This document shows positions 41,689 through 51,195 of a stretch of DNA of 64,000 nt, in pieces; the stretch's first letter is position 1; every line of letters begins with the position of its first letter. Origin of the DNA: MR-S7 sp000400995 (GTDB lineage Bacteria; Pseudomonadota; Gammaproteobacteria; Burkholderiales; Burkholderiaceae_C); contig NZ_CP152342.1 in assembly GCF_045291395.1 (NCBI RefSeq), positions 620,001-684,000 of the forward strand. Direction: 5' to 3'. A program made the position numbers and the translations under genes. The notes beneath the pieces were generated by a model that did no database searches, was not told the DNA's origin, and was given only the letters and a program-made list of their open reading frames with translations.

Positions 41689-42692
41689 CTACTCCAGATT
41701 GAGTTTCGCGCCGGCGATGACCTGGCCCCAGCGTTTCTTCTCATCGGCAATGAAACGGGCCAGCTGCGCGCTGTCGGCCTGGAACGGCACCATGGATTGC
41801 GCCTTCAGCGAGTCCAGCACCTTGGCATCGGACAGGGCCGCCTTGATGAAACCGCTCACGGCTTCGATGGTGGCCGGCGGAGTCTGCGGCGGGGCCGACA
41901 CGGCGAACCAATTGCCCAGATCGACGGAAGGGCCGCCTTGCTCCTTGAGCGTGGGCAGGTCGCTCCACAGCTCGCTGCGCTGCGCCGCCGCGTAGCCCAC
42001 CGCGCCGACGTTGCCCGAGCGGTGCGCCATGGCCAGCGGCATGGGCGCCAGGAACAGGTCCACCTCGCCTTTCAGCAGCGCCTGCATGGCGTGCCCGCCT
42101 CCTGGATAGGGCACATGCACCATGGCGGGCATCTTCATCTCCTGCTCCAGCAGCAGGGCCCCCAGATGGGCGCTGCAGCCCACGCCCCACGAGGAATAGG
42201 TGAGGCTGCGGGTCTTGGCAACGGCCGCCAGCTGGGCCAGGTCGCGCACCTGCAGCCCGGGCCGGACCATCAGCACCGTGCCGATGCGGGCGATGGAAGC
42301 CACGGGAATCGCGGCCTCGATCTTCTGCTTGCGGCTGGGATACAGGTACGTGTTGAGAACGCTGGTGTCGAGATTGGTGATCTGGTAGGTCAAGCCGTCG
42401 GGCTTGGAGGCGAAGATGACGTCGGCGGTGATGTTGCCCGCCGCTCCCGGGCGGTTCTCGACCACCCAGGGCTGGGTGGAAACCGTCTGCAGGGCCTGCG
42501 CGACGATGCGTCCCGCGACATCCGCCCCCCGCCCGGCGCATAAGGAATGATGAGCTTCACGGGCCTGTCAGGCGTCCAGGTGGCTTTCGCGAGGGCCGCG
42601 GGCACATGTGCTGCTGCGGGGATTGCGCAGAGCAATCCGAGCAGGCGGCGGCGTGAATAGGAACCTTGTTTCGGTTCGGTGCGGTGGTGCAT
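41689..42692 (-). pseudogene. Bug family substrate-binding protein, frameshifted
   Basis: Start ATG 42692 with GGAGACATGTTC upstream (a second ATG is at 42698). N-terminus with SYSRRRLLGLLCAIPAAAHV, a twin-arginine-like leader, then VKLIIPYAPGGG. At a run of six C (42525-42530) one base is missing. The mature protein continues in another frame (VVENRPGAAGNITADVIFAS, KPDGLTYQITN, VPYPGGGHAMQALLKGEVDL) to the stop at 41689. Repaired length is about 334 residues. It is the first gene of the GMC/ALDH operon, so a genuine break would matter little for the downstream genes. Confidence 0.85.
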
Positions 42693-42837
42693 GAACATGT
42701 CTCCGTTTGTGGTGTAGGCGGTCGCTGCTGAGCCGCTGCTGGGGCCTGAGGTGAACAGCGATTTCACTCGGGGCGGAGATTAAGTCTGCAAAATCATTCA
42801 AACAATCAATATTTTTTTATACAAAAACATAGGATTT
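42693..42837. promoter_or_regulatory. AT-rich promoter region of the minus-strand oxidation operon
   Basis: About 145 bp between the frameshifted Bug gene and the AraC fragment. The stretch 42790-42840 (AATCATTCAAACAATCAATA, then TTTTTTTATACAAAAACATA) is strikingly AT-rich, as expected of a promoter or an insertion scar. No exact -35/-10 pair is claimed. Confidence 0.4.
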
Positions 42838-43269
42838 TTGGATGATATTCGGGTGGACTTCAGCCCGCTGTATTCCTGGGAGCCGCTGCACTGCCAGTCC
42901 CGCCTGCCCACCGTGCCGGGCGCTACCTGGGCGCTGCGCGTGCCGCACGCCGACGTTGCGCGCGTGAGGCCGCGCTATGGCCGCCTGCTGGAGCCAGAAC
43001 CCCTGTGCGGCGCCGCCAGCCAGCAACCGGCCTCCCGCCAACTGCAGGACATGCTGGCTGCCGAGGGCGCCAGCTACCAGGAAGCGCTGCGGCACACCCG
43101 CCTGCGGGCATCCCGTGCCATGCTGCAAGAGCCGCGCAACGCGGGCAAGGCCATCCCGGCCATCGCGCACGCATGCGGGTTCCCGGAGGCATCGGCACTC
43201 AGCCGCGCATTCCGCCAGCACTACGGCATGACGTCGGGGCAGGTGCGTTGGGTGCATCCCAAACCATAG
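42838..43269 (+). pseudogene. Internally deleted AraC-family regulator remnant
   Basis: 143 residues if read from TTG 42838. Every segment aligns with the intact AraC gene at 46715-47704 but three blocks are missing in frame: LPTVPGATW joins directly to ALRVPHADVARV, RPRYGRLLEPEPLCGAASQQ follows with a second gap, and QLQDMLAAEGASYQEALRHT follows with the first helix-turn-helix lost. The end (AMLQEPRNAGKAIPAIAHAC, SRAFRQHYGMTSGQVRW) keeps the second HTH. It is probably a non-functional duplicate; short expression of the C-terminal HTH cannot be excluded. Confidence 0.7.
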
Positions 43270-43312
43270 CTGCCAGCGCTTGAATGGCAAGCGATAGAGG
43301 CCATTTCCATCA
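43264..43312 (+). repeat. Dispersed hairpin repeat copy
   Basis: ATAGCTGCCAGCGCTTGA, a 5-base gap, GGCAAGCGATAGAGGCCATT. The second arm is decayed. It lies directly after the AraC remnant, as the copy at 47704 lies after the intact AraC gene. Confidence 0.65.
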
Positions 43313-43349
43313 AATCCAGCGACGTCCCGCACCTGCCTGCGCAGAGCAG

Positions 43350-43376
43350 AAAAAAAGCCCGGCACGAAGGCCGGGC
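43350..43376 (-). terminator. Rho-independent terminator of the first IPTL-CTERM gene
   Basis: On the minus strand, stem GCCCGGC / GCCGGGC with a 6-base loop is followed by seven T, 34 bases after the stop at 43410. Confidence 0.85.
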
Positions 43377-43409
43377 ACAAGAGGAGATTGCTTGCAATGA
43401 GAACGTGGG

Positions 43410-44504
43410 TCAGCGCCCGCGCCGTCGGCGCAGCCGCGCGCCGGCTCCCGCCAGCAGCGCCGACAGTCCCACCAGCCCCGCTGGGCCCAGCACGGGAATG
43501 GACGCCGGGCCGCCCGGGCCCGGCGGCGGCATCGCCGGTGCGGCCACGCGCGTGATCTGCATGAACGGGTTGCTGCCGACGCCGTAGGAAATGCTGTACC
43601 ACACCCCCGGCGCGTTGCTGGCCTCGATCAGCGAGCCGGTGGCGGGCAGGCCCGCGAAGCGGCCCGAGAGCAGGGCGAAATCGGTGTAGGCCGCCAGCGT
43701 GCGCATGAAGCCGATGGCGTCGGGGTTGGCAGGGTCTTCCACCACGATGCGCAGCGTGGCGCCGTTCAGCGCCAGACCGTTTTGCGCCACCAGGTGGCCG
43801 GAGTCGTAGGTGGTGGACGCAAGGTATTCCAGCGTGGAACCTGCCGCCAGGGTGGCCGCGCCCGTCGTCACCGTCAGGCTGCCCACGGTGCTGCCCGCCA
43901 CGGCGCCGGTGGGCGGCTCGGACACGGCCAGCGTGCCGCCTGCGGCGACGGTCAGGGTGCTGGCTTTCACGGCCTGGCCCGCTGACAGGCGGCTGCCCGC
44001 GCCTACGGTGATGGGGCCTTCGCCCACGACGACCGTTGCATTGATGCGGGCATGGGCGTCGCCTGTCACCTGGATGTTGCCGGGTGCCTCGATGCTGTCG
44101 AGGCTGCCGATTTCCGCCAGGCCGCTGCCGTGGATGGTGACCGAGCCAGTGCCCTCGCCGCTGATGACGGCACCGCTGGCCGAGAAAGGCGCGGTAATGT
44201 CCGTCAGGTTGTGCACCCACAGCGTGCCGCTCAGGTCATAACCCGCCGCGAAGGTCGCGTCCACAAAGGCCTCGAACAGATCGGCATTCACGCTCTTGCT
44301 GGGGGCGCTGGCCGGAAAGACCAGTGAGTCTCCCGTCGTGGGGCCGCCCCCGCAGTCCCAGTTGGCCGTGTTGGACATGGCGCTGGTGCCGCCCGTGCCC
44401 GTCCAGGTGCACAGCGCCGCCTGGGCCTGGCCGTGCAGCGCGGCCAGGGCGAGCGCCGCAGCGCAGATCGCCGTGCGGCGAAGGGGTGGAAAAGTCAGGT
44501 GCAT
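43410..44504 (-). CDS. IPTL-CTERM sorting domain-containing surface protein
   Basis: 364 residues. Signal peptide (RTAICAAALALAALHGQAQA), then a repetitive beta-rich region resembling passenger-type beta-helix repeats (TWTGTGGTSAMSNTANWDCG; TLTVAAGGTLAVSEPPTG; LTVTTGAATLAAGS). A proline/glycine-rich spacer (PAMPPPGPGGPAS) precedes a C-terminal anchor of the IPTL-CTERM kind: IPVLGPAGLVGLSALLAGAG then RLRRRRGR. Such tails are a hydrophobic stretch plus arginines, thought to be recognised by a sorting system at the envelope. Function unknown, probably a cell-surface or secreted structural protein. A second such gene lies immediately upstream. Confidence 0.82.
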   Translation of the reverse strand: MHLTFPPLRRTAICAAALALAALHGQAQAALCTWTGTGGTSAMSNTANWDCGGGPTTGDSLVFPASAPSKSVNADLFEAFVDATFAAGYDLSGTLWVHNLTDITAPFSASGAVISGEGTGSVTIHGSGLAEIGSLDSIEAPGNIQVTGDAHARINATVVVGEGPITVGAGSRLSAGQAVKASTLTVAAGGTLAVSEPPTGAVAGSTVGSLTVTTGAATLAAGSTLEYLASTTYDSGHLVAQNGLALNGATLRIVVEDPANPDAIGFMRTLAAYTDFALLSGRFAGLPATGSLIEASNAPGVWYSISYGVGSNPFMQITRVAAPAMPPPGPGGPASIPVLGPAGLVGLSALLAGAGARLRRRRGR

Positions 44505-44543
44505 CGCAAGTCGTCCTCGGAGAGAGTCAGAGGGGAATAGAAA

Positions 44544-46487
44544 TCAGCGCCCGCGCCGCCGCGCGGCACCCAGGCCCGCCAGCAGCAGGGACAGCAGCGC
44601 CAGCCCGCCGCCTTCCAGCGTGGGCACGGCGGCAATCTGCCCGCCACCGTCTGGATTGGCGGGGGGCATTCCGGGGTCCACCGGCGGCGGTCCCGCCGTC
44701 ACGCTCAGGGTGAAGGGCGCGCTGGCCGTGCCGTCCTTGTCCGTGGCTTGCAAGGTGAAGGCGTATTCGCCCGCCGCAGTGGGCGTGCCCGACAGCAGGC
44801 CGGTGGCGGTGTTGAAGCCCACGCCCGGCGGCAGCGCGCCCATGAGCGTGTAGGACAGGATGGGGTCGCCATCGGTGGCGATCACGTACTGCGCCAGGCC
44901 GTGGCTCAAGGGCTGGTGGACCTGCACGGCGGCGCTGCCGGGGCCGACGGTGGGCGGGCTGCTGGCGGGCAGGTTGCCCTGCACCGCCACGCATCGCGAG
45001 AACTCCGAGCTGGCGCGGTAGCCGTTGTTGCCGATGCGTGTGGCCGTCATCGTCACGTGCGTGTGGCCGGGCGGCATGGCGGGCAGGGCCAGCGCGCCCG
45101 CCACCGCGCCGCTGGGGAAGGTCTGCACCTGGGTCGCGCCCAGCCACGCCTGGCCCTCGCCGTAGCCCGTGGGGTCGCAGGCGGTGTTGGCGAACACCTC
45201 CAGTCGGTAGTCGGCGCTGGGGTCGGCGTTCAGCAGCGTGTAGAGCACCTGCGTGTCTGCCAGGGTGCCGGTGGCGCCGCCGATCAGCGGCGGGCGCTGC
45301 GCCCACACGGGCTGGGGCTGGGCGGGGTCGGCGCCCTGATTGAAGGCCGTGTCGAGGATTTCGATGCCTAAAGCACCGTTGCCGTGGATGCGGTTGCCCT
45401 GCCAGTTGTGTCCCTGCGGGTAGGCCACGTAGATGTTGTCGCGCTCCAACCGGATGCCGTTGCCGCCCCAGTGGGCGATGGTGTTGCCCTCGCCCGCGCC
45501 CGTGCCGCCCACGGCGGTGTAGCGGGGGAAGGACTGGTTGATGTTGCCCGCGTTGCGGATGAAGACGCCGTGCCCGCTGCCCGCAATGGGGCTGCTGCCG
45601 TCCGCGCCTACGCCGATGCGGTTGCCTTGCAGCCGGTTCCCGTCGCTTTCGTTGCTGATGTCGATGCCATGCTGCGCCGCGCCGATCACGTTGCCCTGCA
45701 CCGTGTTGCTGTCGCCGCCTATGGCAACGCCAGTGCCCGTGGCGCGCGGGCTGTTGCCGCTGCGGTCGGTGCCGATCAGGTTGTTGCGCACCTGGCTGTT
45801 GCCCGTGTAGTTGGCGACGCCGATGCCGCCGGGGCTGGCGACGATGAGGTTGCGGTTGGCCAGCGCATCGGCATCGTCGCTGCCGATGCGGGTGAGCAGG
45901 GCCTTGTTGAAGACCGCGACGCCCCGCTCGTTCGCCAGCAGGCCCGTGGCATCGTCCCCCGCGCCGCTGCCGTCGGTGCCGATAAAGTTGCCGTGGATGC
46001 GCACGCCGTTCAGGCCGTTGGTGATGTTGTTGGCGCTGACCAGCACGCCCGTGTAGTTGAACCGCGTGACCGCCACGCCGCGCAGCACCGAATCGGCCGC
46101 GCCCGGCAGGAAGCGCAGTCCGCTCGCGTTGGGTGTGGCGACGTTCGCGCCGTCGATGCGCACGGTGATGACGGCGTTGGTGCCCGTGGCCGAGGTGTTG
46201 GGCGTGCCGCCGTTGGTGTAGCCGTCGATGGTCACCGGCCGCGTGATGGCGGGCAGCGGCTCCCCGACGGCAATGGTGGTGGGCACGCCGCCGAAGTCGA
46301 AGGCGATGGTGTCCGCGTCGATGTTGGCATTGGCCCGCTCGATGGCGGCGCGCAGCGTGCAGGTGGTGCTGCCGGGGTCGCAGTGCGTGGCGCCACCCAG
46401 CGGCGCGTCGCCATTGCTGGTGACGATGAAGGTGGCCGCGTGCGCAGTAGAGGCAGTCAGGGCGGTGCAAAGCAGGGCGCGGAGCAT
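44544..46487 (-). CDS. IPTL-CTERM sorting domain-containing protein with CSLREA-type start and parallel beta-helix
   Basis: 647 residues from ATG 46487. Signal peptide (LRALLCTALTASTAHA), then a CSLREA-like segment (FIVTSNGDAPLGG ... TCTLRAAIERANANIDADTI). A long right-handed beta-helix region follows with NGLNGVRIHGNFIGTDGSG-like repeats (residues about 130-330), then a putative Ig-like domain (GVGFNTATGLLSGTPTAAGE). The C-terminal anchor VPTLEGGGLALLSLLLAG ends in RRRGR, an IPTL-CTERM tail. Probably an exported surface protein. It is divergent from the AraC gene and 39 bases upstream of the second IPTL-CTERM gene, so both may be one operon controlled by that regulator. Confidence 0.85.
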   Translation of the reverse strand: MLRALLCTALTASTAHAATFIVTSNGDAPLGGATHCDPGSTTCTLRAAIERANANIDADTIAFDFGGVPTTIAVGEPLPAITRPVTIDGYTNGGTPNTSATGTNAVITVRIDGANVATPNASGLRFLPGAADSVLRGVAVTRFNYTGVLVSANNITNGLNGVRIHGNFIGTDGSGAGDDATGLLANERGVAVFNKALLTRIGSDDADALANRNLIVASPGGIGVANYTGNSQVRNNLIGTDRSGNSPRATGTGVAIGGDSNTVQGNVIGAAQHGIDISNESDGNRLQGNRIGVGADGSSPIAGSGHGVFIRNAGNINQSFPRYTAVGGTGAGEGNTIAHWGGNGIRLERDNIYVAYPQGHNWQGNRIHGNGALGIEILDTAFNQGADPAQPQPVWAQRPPLIGGATGTLADTQVLYTLLNADPSADYRLEVFANTACDPTGYGEGQAWLGATQVQTFPSGAVAGALALPAMPPGHTHVTMTATRIGNNGYRASSEFSRCVAVQGNLPASSPPTVGPGSAAVQVHQPLSHGLAQYVIATDGDPILSYTLMGALPPGVGFNTATGLLSGTPTAAGEYAFTLQATDKDGTASAPFTLSVTAGPPPVDPGMPPANPDGGGQIAAVPTLEGGGLALLSLLLAGLGAARRRGR

Positions 46488-46504
46488 GGCTGTGGTTTGA
46501 AGTG

Positions 46505-46556
46505 TTCTTGGCCTCCAGCGCTTGCTGGGAAAGCGCTGGAAGCTATCGTTTTGGTA
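46505..46556 (-). repeat. Dispersed hairpin repeat copy
   Basis: Perfect 9-bp stem CCAGCGCTT (46515-46523) / AAGCGCTGG (46531-46539), followed by AAGCTATCGTTTTGG, that is, the family in inverted orientation. It sits in the gap upstream of the second IPTL-CTERM gene. Confidence 0.7.
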
Positions 46557-46714
46557 GTTCACAGGCTGCGCTTGCGCTGGTCGGCTGTGGTCATGGCGGC
46601 GATTCTTCGGAAAGCCCTCCCCGCTGTCTTGACACGGCGCGACGCGCCATTGACCCCACGCGACATGGCGTGGAATCTGCAACACTTCGCCATTTATTGA
46701 AGGCAGCAGAGCGC

Positions 46715-47704
46715 ATGGACACACCGCCCGCAGCATCCGACATGACCCCGGCCCCCACGGCGGCGCTACGCCTGGACGGCCTGCCGGGCGACCGTGGTTT
46801 GCAGGCCATGCGCGACTACCTGTCCGGCGTGATGCGGGTGGACATCGCGCCGCTGCATGCCGACCGGCCCTTGCACTACCAGGCCACGCTGCGCACCGTG
46901 CCGGGCGCGGGCTGGGGCAGCGCGCGGGCCAGCGGCGTGCGCAGCACGCGCACGGCGGCCTTGTGCAAGGACGGGCAGGACGACCTGATGCTGGTTGCGC
47001 CTGCGGCGGAGATGCTTATCGAGCAGCCGGGGCGCGAAGCGCTGCGCGTGCGGCCCGGCGAAGCGGCGCTGCTGTCACAGGCGCGGCCCATGCAGATCGT
47101 GCAGCAGGCCGGGGCCGCATGGATGCTGCGCGTGCCGCACCGCGACATGGCCCGCATGCTGCCGCGCCTGGGCAGCAGCCCCATGCTGGTGCTGCGTCAG
47201 GGCACGCCGATGCTGCAACTGCTGGTGCGCTTCGGCAGGCTCCTCGAATCCGACCCGCTGCACGGCGCGGCCAGCCAGCAACTGGCCGGGCGCCAGTTGC
47301 AGGACATGCTGGCGGTGGCCGTGGGCCAGTCGCCGGACTTCGCCGCCTGGGCCGAGCAGCACCGCCTGGCCGCCGTGCGCCTGGCCGCCGTGCGGGCCGA
47401 CATCGCTGCCCATCTGGGCAGCGGCCGCCTCAGCCTGGACTGGCTGGCGCAGCGCCAGGGCATCTCGGCACGCCATCTGCAGCGCCTGCTGGCGGGCGAG
47501 GGCACGAGCTTTCAGGACTTGCTGCGCACGGCCCGCCTGCAGGCCGCCCGCGCCATGCTGCAGGAGCCGCGCAACGCGCAGCGCAGTATCTCGGACATCG
47601 CGCACGCCTGCGGGTTTTCCGAAGCCTCGGCGCTCAGCCGGGCGTTCCGGCAGCACTACGGCATGACGCCGGGGCAGGTGCGGTGGGATTTGGGTAAAAA
47701 CTGA
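46715..47704 (+). CDS. AraC family transcriptional regulator
   Basis: 329 residues. The N-terminal part resembles AraC-binding-domain-like regulators (YLSGVMRVDIAPLHADRPLH; ALRVRPGEAALLSQARPMQI). Two HTH motifs at the C-terminus are typical of the AraC family: SLDWLAQRQGISARHLQRLL and ISDIAHACGFSEASALSRAF with the final RQHYGMTPGQVRW. It is divergent from the second IPTL-CTERM gene and may regulate it. A shortened duplicate lies at 42838. Confidence 0.9.
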   Translation: MDTPPAASDMTPAPTAALRLDGLPGDRGLQAMRDYLSGVMRVDIAPLHADRPLHYQATLRTVPGAGWGSARASGVRSTRTAALCKDGQDDLMLVAPAAEMLIEQPGREALRVRPGEAALLSQARPMQIVQQAGAAWMLRVPHRDMARMLPRLGSSPMLVLRQGTPMLQLLVRFGRLLESDPLHGAASQQLAGRQLQDMLAVAVGQSPDFAAWAEQHRLAAVRLAAVRADIAAHLGSGRLSLDWLAQRQGISARHLQRLLAGEGTSFQDLLRTARLQAARAMLQEPRNAQRSISDIAHACGFSEASALSRAFRQHYGMTPGQVRWDLGKN

Positions 47705-47752
47705 CCGCAGCGCTTATGCAGCAAGCGCTGACAGCTATTGGATTGGTAGCGA
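47704..47752 (+). repeat. Dispersed hairpin repeat copy between convergent genes
   Basis: CAGCGCTT (47708-47715) / AAGCGCTG (47723-47730) with a 7-base loop, then ACAGCTATTGGATTGG. It lies between the AraC stop and the response regulator stop and may serve as a terminator. Confidence 0.65.
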
Positions 47753-47754
47753 AA

Positions 47755-48519
47755 TCAGCGCGCCAGCTCTTCCCGCACTGCCGCCACCTGCCGGCGCGAC
47801 ACGGGCAGCAGCTCGGCCAGCCCATGCAGGCGCACCGCCCAGCCTTCGCCCTCGTCGGGGTCCACATGCCGCTCCAGCGCGCGCATGGCGCGGCGAGAGA
47901 CCAGGGTGTTGCGGTGCACGCGCAGGAAATGCGCGGCGTGGCGCGCTTCCAGCTCGGTCAGTGCGCCGTCGATGACGTAGCTGCGCAGGGCGGTGCGCAC
48001 CGTGAGGTATTTCTGCTCGGCGCGCAGGTACAGCACGTCGGCCAGGGGCACGCGCTCGGTGCGGCCCTGGGTCTGGATGACCAGCGCCTCGCCGTCGGGC
48101 GGCGGCGCGGAGGCGGGGCGCGGTGGTGCGTCGGCCGGGCCGCCCGTGCGGCGCGCCTTGGCCAGGGCCTGCTGCAGGCGTTGCAGGCGCACGGGCTTGG
48201 TGAGGTAGTCCACCGCATCGAGCTCGAAGGCGGTCAGGGCATGGTCCGCGTGCGCGGTGACGAAGACGATGGCGGGCGGCTGCGGCAGCTGCTGCAGGTG
48301 GTGCGCCAGCGCCAGGCCGTCCTGGCCGGGCATGTGGATGTCGAGCAGCACCACGTCCACGGCGCGGCCGCCGGGGGCGTGCAGCTGGGCCAGGGCGTCG
48401 GCGGCGTGTGCGGCCTCGCAGACGCTGTGGTGCTCGCCGCCGCATTGCGCGCAGTCGGCCAGCAGCGTGCGCAGGCGGCTGCGGGCCAGGGGTTCGTCGT
48501 CCACGATCAGGATGTGCAT
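47755..48519 (-). CDS. LytTR-type response regulator (AlgR/LytR family)
   Basis: 254 residues from ATG 48519. N-terminal receiver domain: HILIVDDEPLARSRLRTLLA, phospho-acceptor Asp in VVLLDIHMPGQDGLALAH, conserved Lys in YLTKPVRLQRL. The C-terminal LytTR DNA-binding domain begins near residue 150 (ERVPLADVLYLRAEQKYLTV; LRVHRNTLVSRRAM). The histidine kinase gene ends one base before it (48521), so the two are co-expressed. Order argH/kinase/regulator equals the argH-algZ-algR arrangement of Pseudomonas; hemC, which follows there, is not found in the window. Confidence 0.93.
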   Translation of the reverse strand: MHILIVDDEPLARSRLRTLLADCAQCGGEHHSVCEAAHAADALAQLHAPGGRAVDVVLLDIHMPGQDGLALAHHLQQLPQPPAIVFVTAHADHALTAFELDAVDYLTKPVRLQRLQQALAKARRTGGPADAPPRPASAPPPDGEALVIQTQGRTERVPLADVLYLRAEQKYLTVRTALRSYVIDGALTELEARHAAHFLRVHRNTLVSRRAMRALERHVDPDEGEGWAVRLHGLAELLPVSRRQVAAVREELAR

Positions 48520-48520
48520 G

Positions 48521-49585
48521 TCAGCTCGGGGGCAGGGAGATGCGGACCTGGTAGAGGCCCTTGTGCGGGCCGGCCTGGAAGTCGCAGTCCACGTCGTGCA
48601 GCAGGCGCAGGCGATCGCGCACATTGGCCTGGGCGATGCCGTGGCCGCGCGGCGCACCCGGCGGCGCGTCGTGCGGCTGGGGCGCGGGCACGGTGTTGGT
48701 GATGGTCAGCGCCACGCGGCCGGCCTGCAGTTCGGTGGCGATGCGCAGCTTGGCCACGCCGTGCGCGCTGGGCTCCACGCCGTGCTTGACGGCGTTTTCC
48801 ACCAGCGGCTGCAGCAGCAGCGGCGGCAGGCGCGCGCCGCCCGCGCGCGGGTCCAGCACCCATTGCACGCGCATGCGCTCGCCGAAGCGCACCTGCTCGA
48901 TGTCCAGGTAGCGGCGCGCCAGGGCGATCTCCTCGTGCAGCGTGGTCCATTCGCCCTGTTCCACCAGGGCATGGCGGAACAGGTCGCTCAGGTCTTCCAG
49001 CAGCGCCTCGGCCTTGGCGGGCTCCTCGCGCACAAGGGCGATGGCGCTGTTGAGCGTGTTGAACAGGAAGTGCGGGCGGATGCGCGCCTGCAGTTCGGCC
49101 AGGCGCGCCGTGGTGGCGGCCGGGGTGCGCCCGCGCGCGCGCAGCACCAGCGCGGCCACCAGCAGGGCCGAGAGCAGCGCGCCGGTGGCGGCGCTGGCCA
49201 GCCACGGCGGCTGCTCGCCCGCCGCGCCGGCCAGGGCCAGCATGCCGCAGGCGTACAGGCCCGCCAGCGTGCCGAGCAGCACGCCCGCCGCGTACTGCAT
49301 CGGCTCGCGCAGGCGCTGCAGCAGGCGTTTCAGGCTGCAGGCGGTGACCAGCCAGGCCAGCGTGGCGGGCAGGGCGCCGCCGGTGAGCAAAGACACGCGC
49401 GCCAGCCATTCGCCGGCCGTGGCCGCGCCGAACAGCGCGCCGACGGCCAGCACGCCTTCCACGAACAGCACCGCGCGCAGCACCACGCCCACGTGGCAGG
49501 CGTCGAATACCAGTGCGCGCGCGGCCGGTGCCGGGGCATCGGAAGGCAGCAGGGGGCGGGTCGATAAAATTTGCGTTTCTTGCAT
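48521..49585 (-). CDS. Sensor histidine kinase (LytS/AlgZ family)
   Basis: 354 residues. Four predicted membrane segments (for example ALFGAATAGEWLARVSLLTG, YAAGVLLGTLAGLYACGML, GALLSALLVAALVLRARG) lie before a His_kinase domain with the phosphorylated His in RIRPHFLFNTLNSAIALV near residue 178, and the ATPase N-box LLLQPLVENAVKHGVEP. It is an inner-membrane sensor that phosphorylates the LytTR regulator encoded just after it. Only 35 bp separate it from the divergent argH gene. Signal sensed is unknown. Confidence 0.93.
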   Translation of the reverse strand: MQETQILSTRPLLPSDAPAPAARALVFDACHVGVVLRAVLFVEGVLAVGALFGAATAGEWLARVSLLTGGALPATLAWLVTACSLKRLLQRLREPMQYAAGVLLGTLAGLYACGMLALAGAAGEQPPWLASAATGALLSALLVAALVLRARGRTPAATTARLAELQARIRPHFLFNTLNSAIALVREEPAKAEALLEDLSDLFRHALVEQGEWTTLHEEIALARRYLDIEQVRFGERMRVQWVLDPRAGGARLPPLLLQPLVENAVKHGVEPSAHGVAKLRIATELQAGRVALTITNTVPAPQPHDAPPGAPRGHGIAQANVRDRLRLLHDVDCDFQAGPHKGLYQVRISLPPS

Positions 49586-49620
49586 CGCGGCATCCGCGTA
49601 ACCTCCGAATTATTGCCCTC

Positions 49621-51075
<1,455 letters not shown>

Positions 51076-51114
51076 TGCAAAAAGAGGAGCTGGTCACGCT
51101 TGCCAATTAAGGGA

Positions 51115-51136
51115 TTCAGGTAGTTTTTTACCTGAA
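51115..51136. repeat. Perfect hairpin after argH
   Basis: TTCAGGTA / TACCTGAA, 8-bp stem with a GTTTTT loop, 39 bases after the argH stop. The T run is in the loop and not after the stem, so it is a poor terminator. Confidence 0.5.
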
Positions 51137-51178
51137 ACTGGCTTGTAGAGAGCGCAAGCAGCTCCTGAATTCATAGTC
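51134..51178 (-). repeat. Dispersed hairpin repeat copy (inverted, CAGGAGCTGCT form)
   Basis: On the minus strand ATTCAGGAGCTGCTTGCGCT and GCCAGTTTC match the copies at 3390 and 15190. It lies in the gap between argH and the Bug gene. Confidence 0.55.
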
Positions 51179-51195
51179 TCTCGCTGGAAACCGCC

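Noticed and set aside
36506..42692. Naming the operon as a polyethylene glycol (peg) operon
   Set aside because: Only the GMC-ALDH pair agrees; the permease, TonB receptor and acyl-CoA ligase of peg operons are missing.
51115..51136. argH terminator
   Set aside because: The stem is perfect but the T run is in the loop and the 3' flank is not T-rich, so it was kept only as a hairpin.
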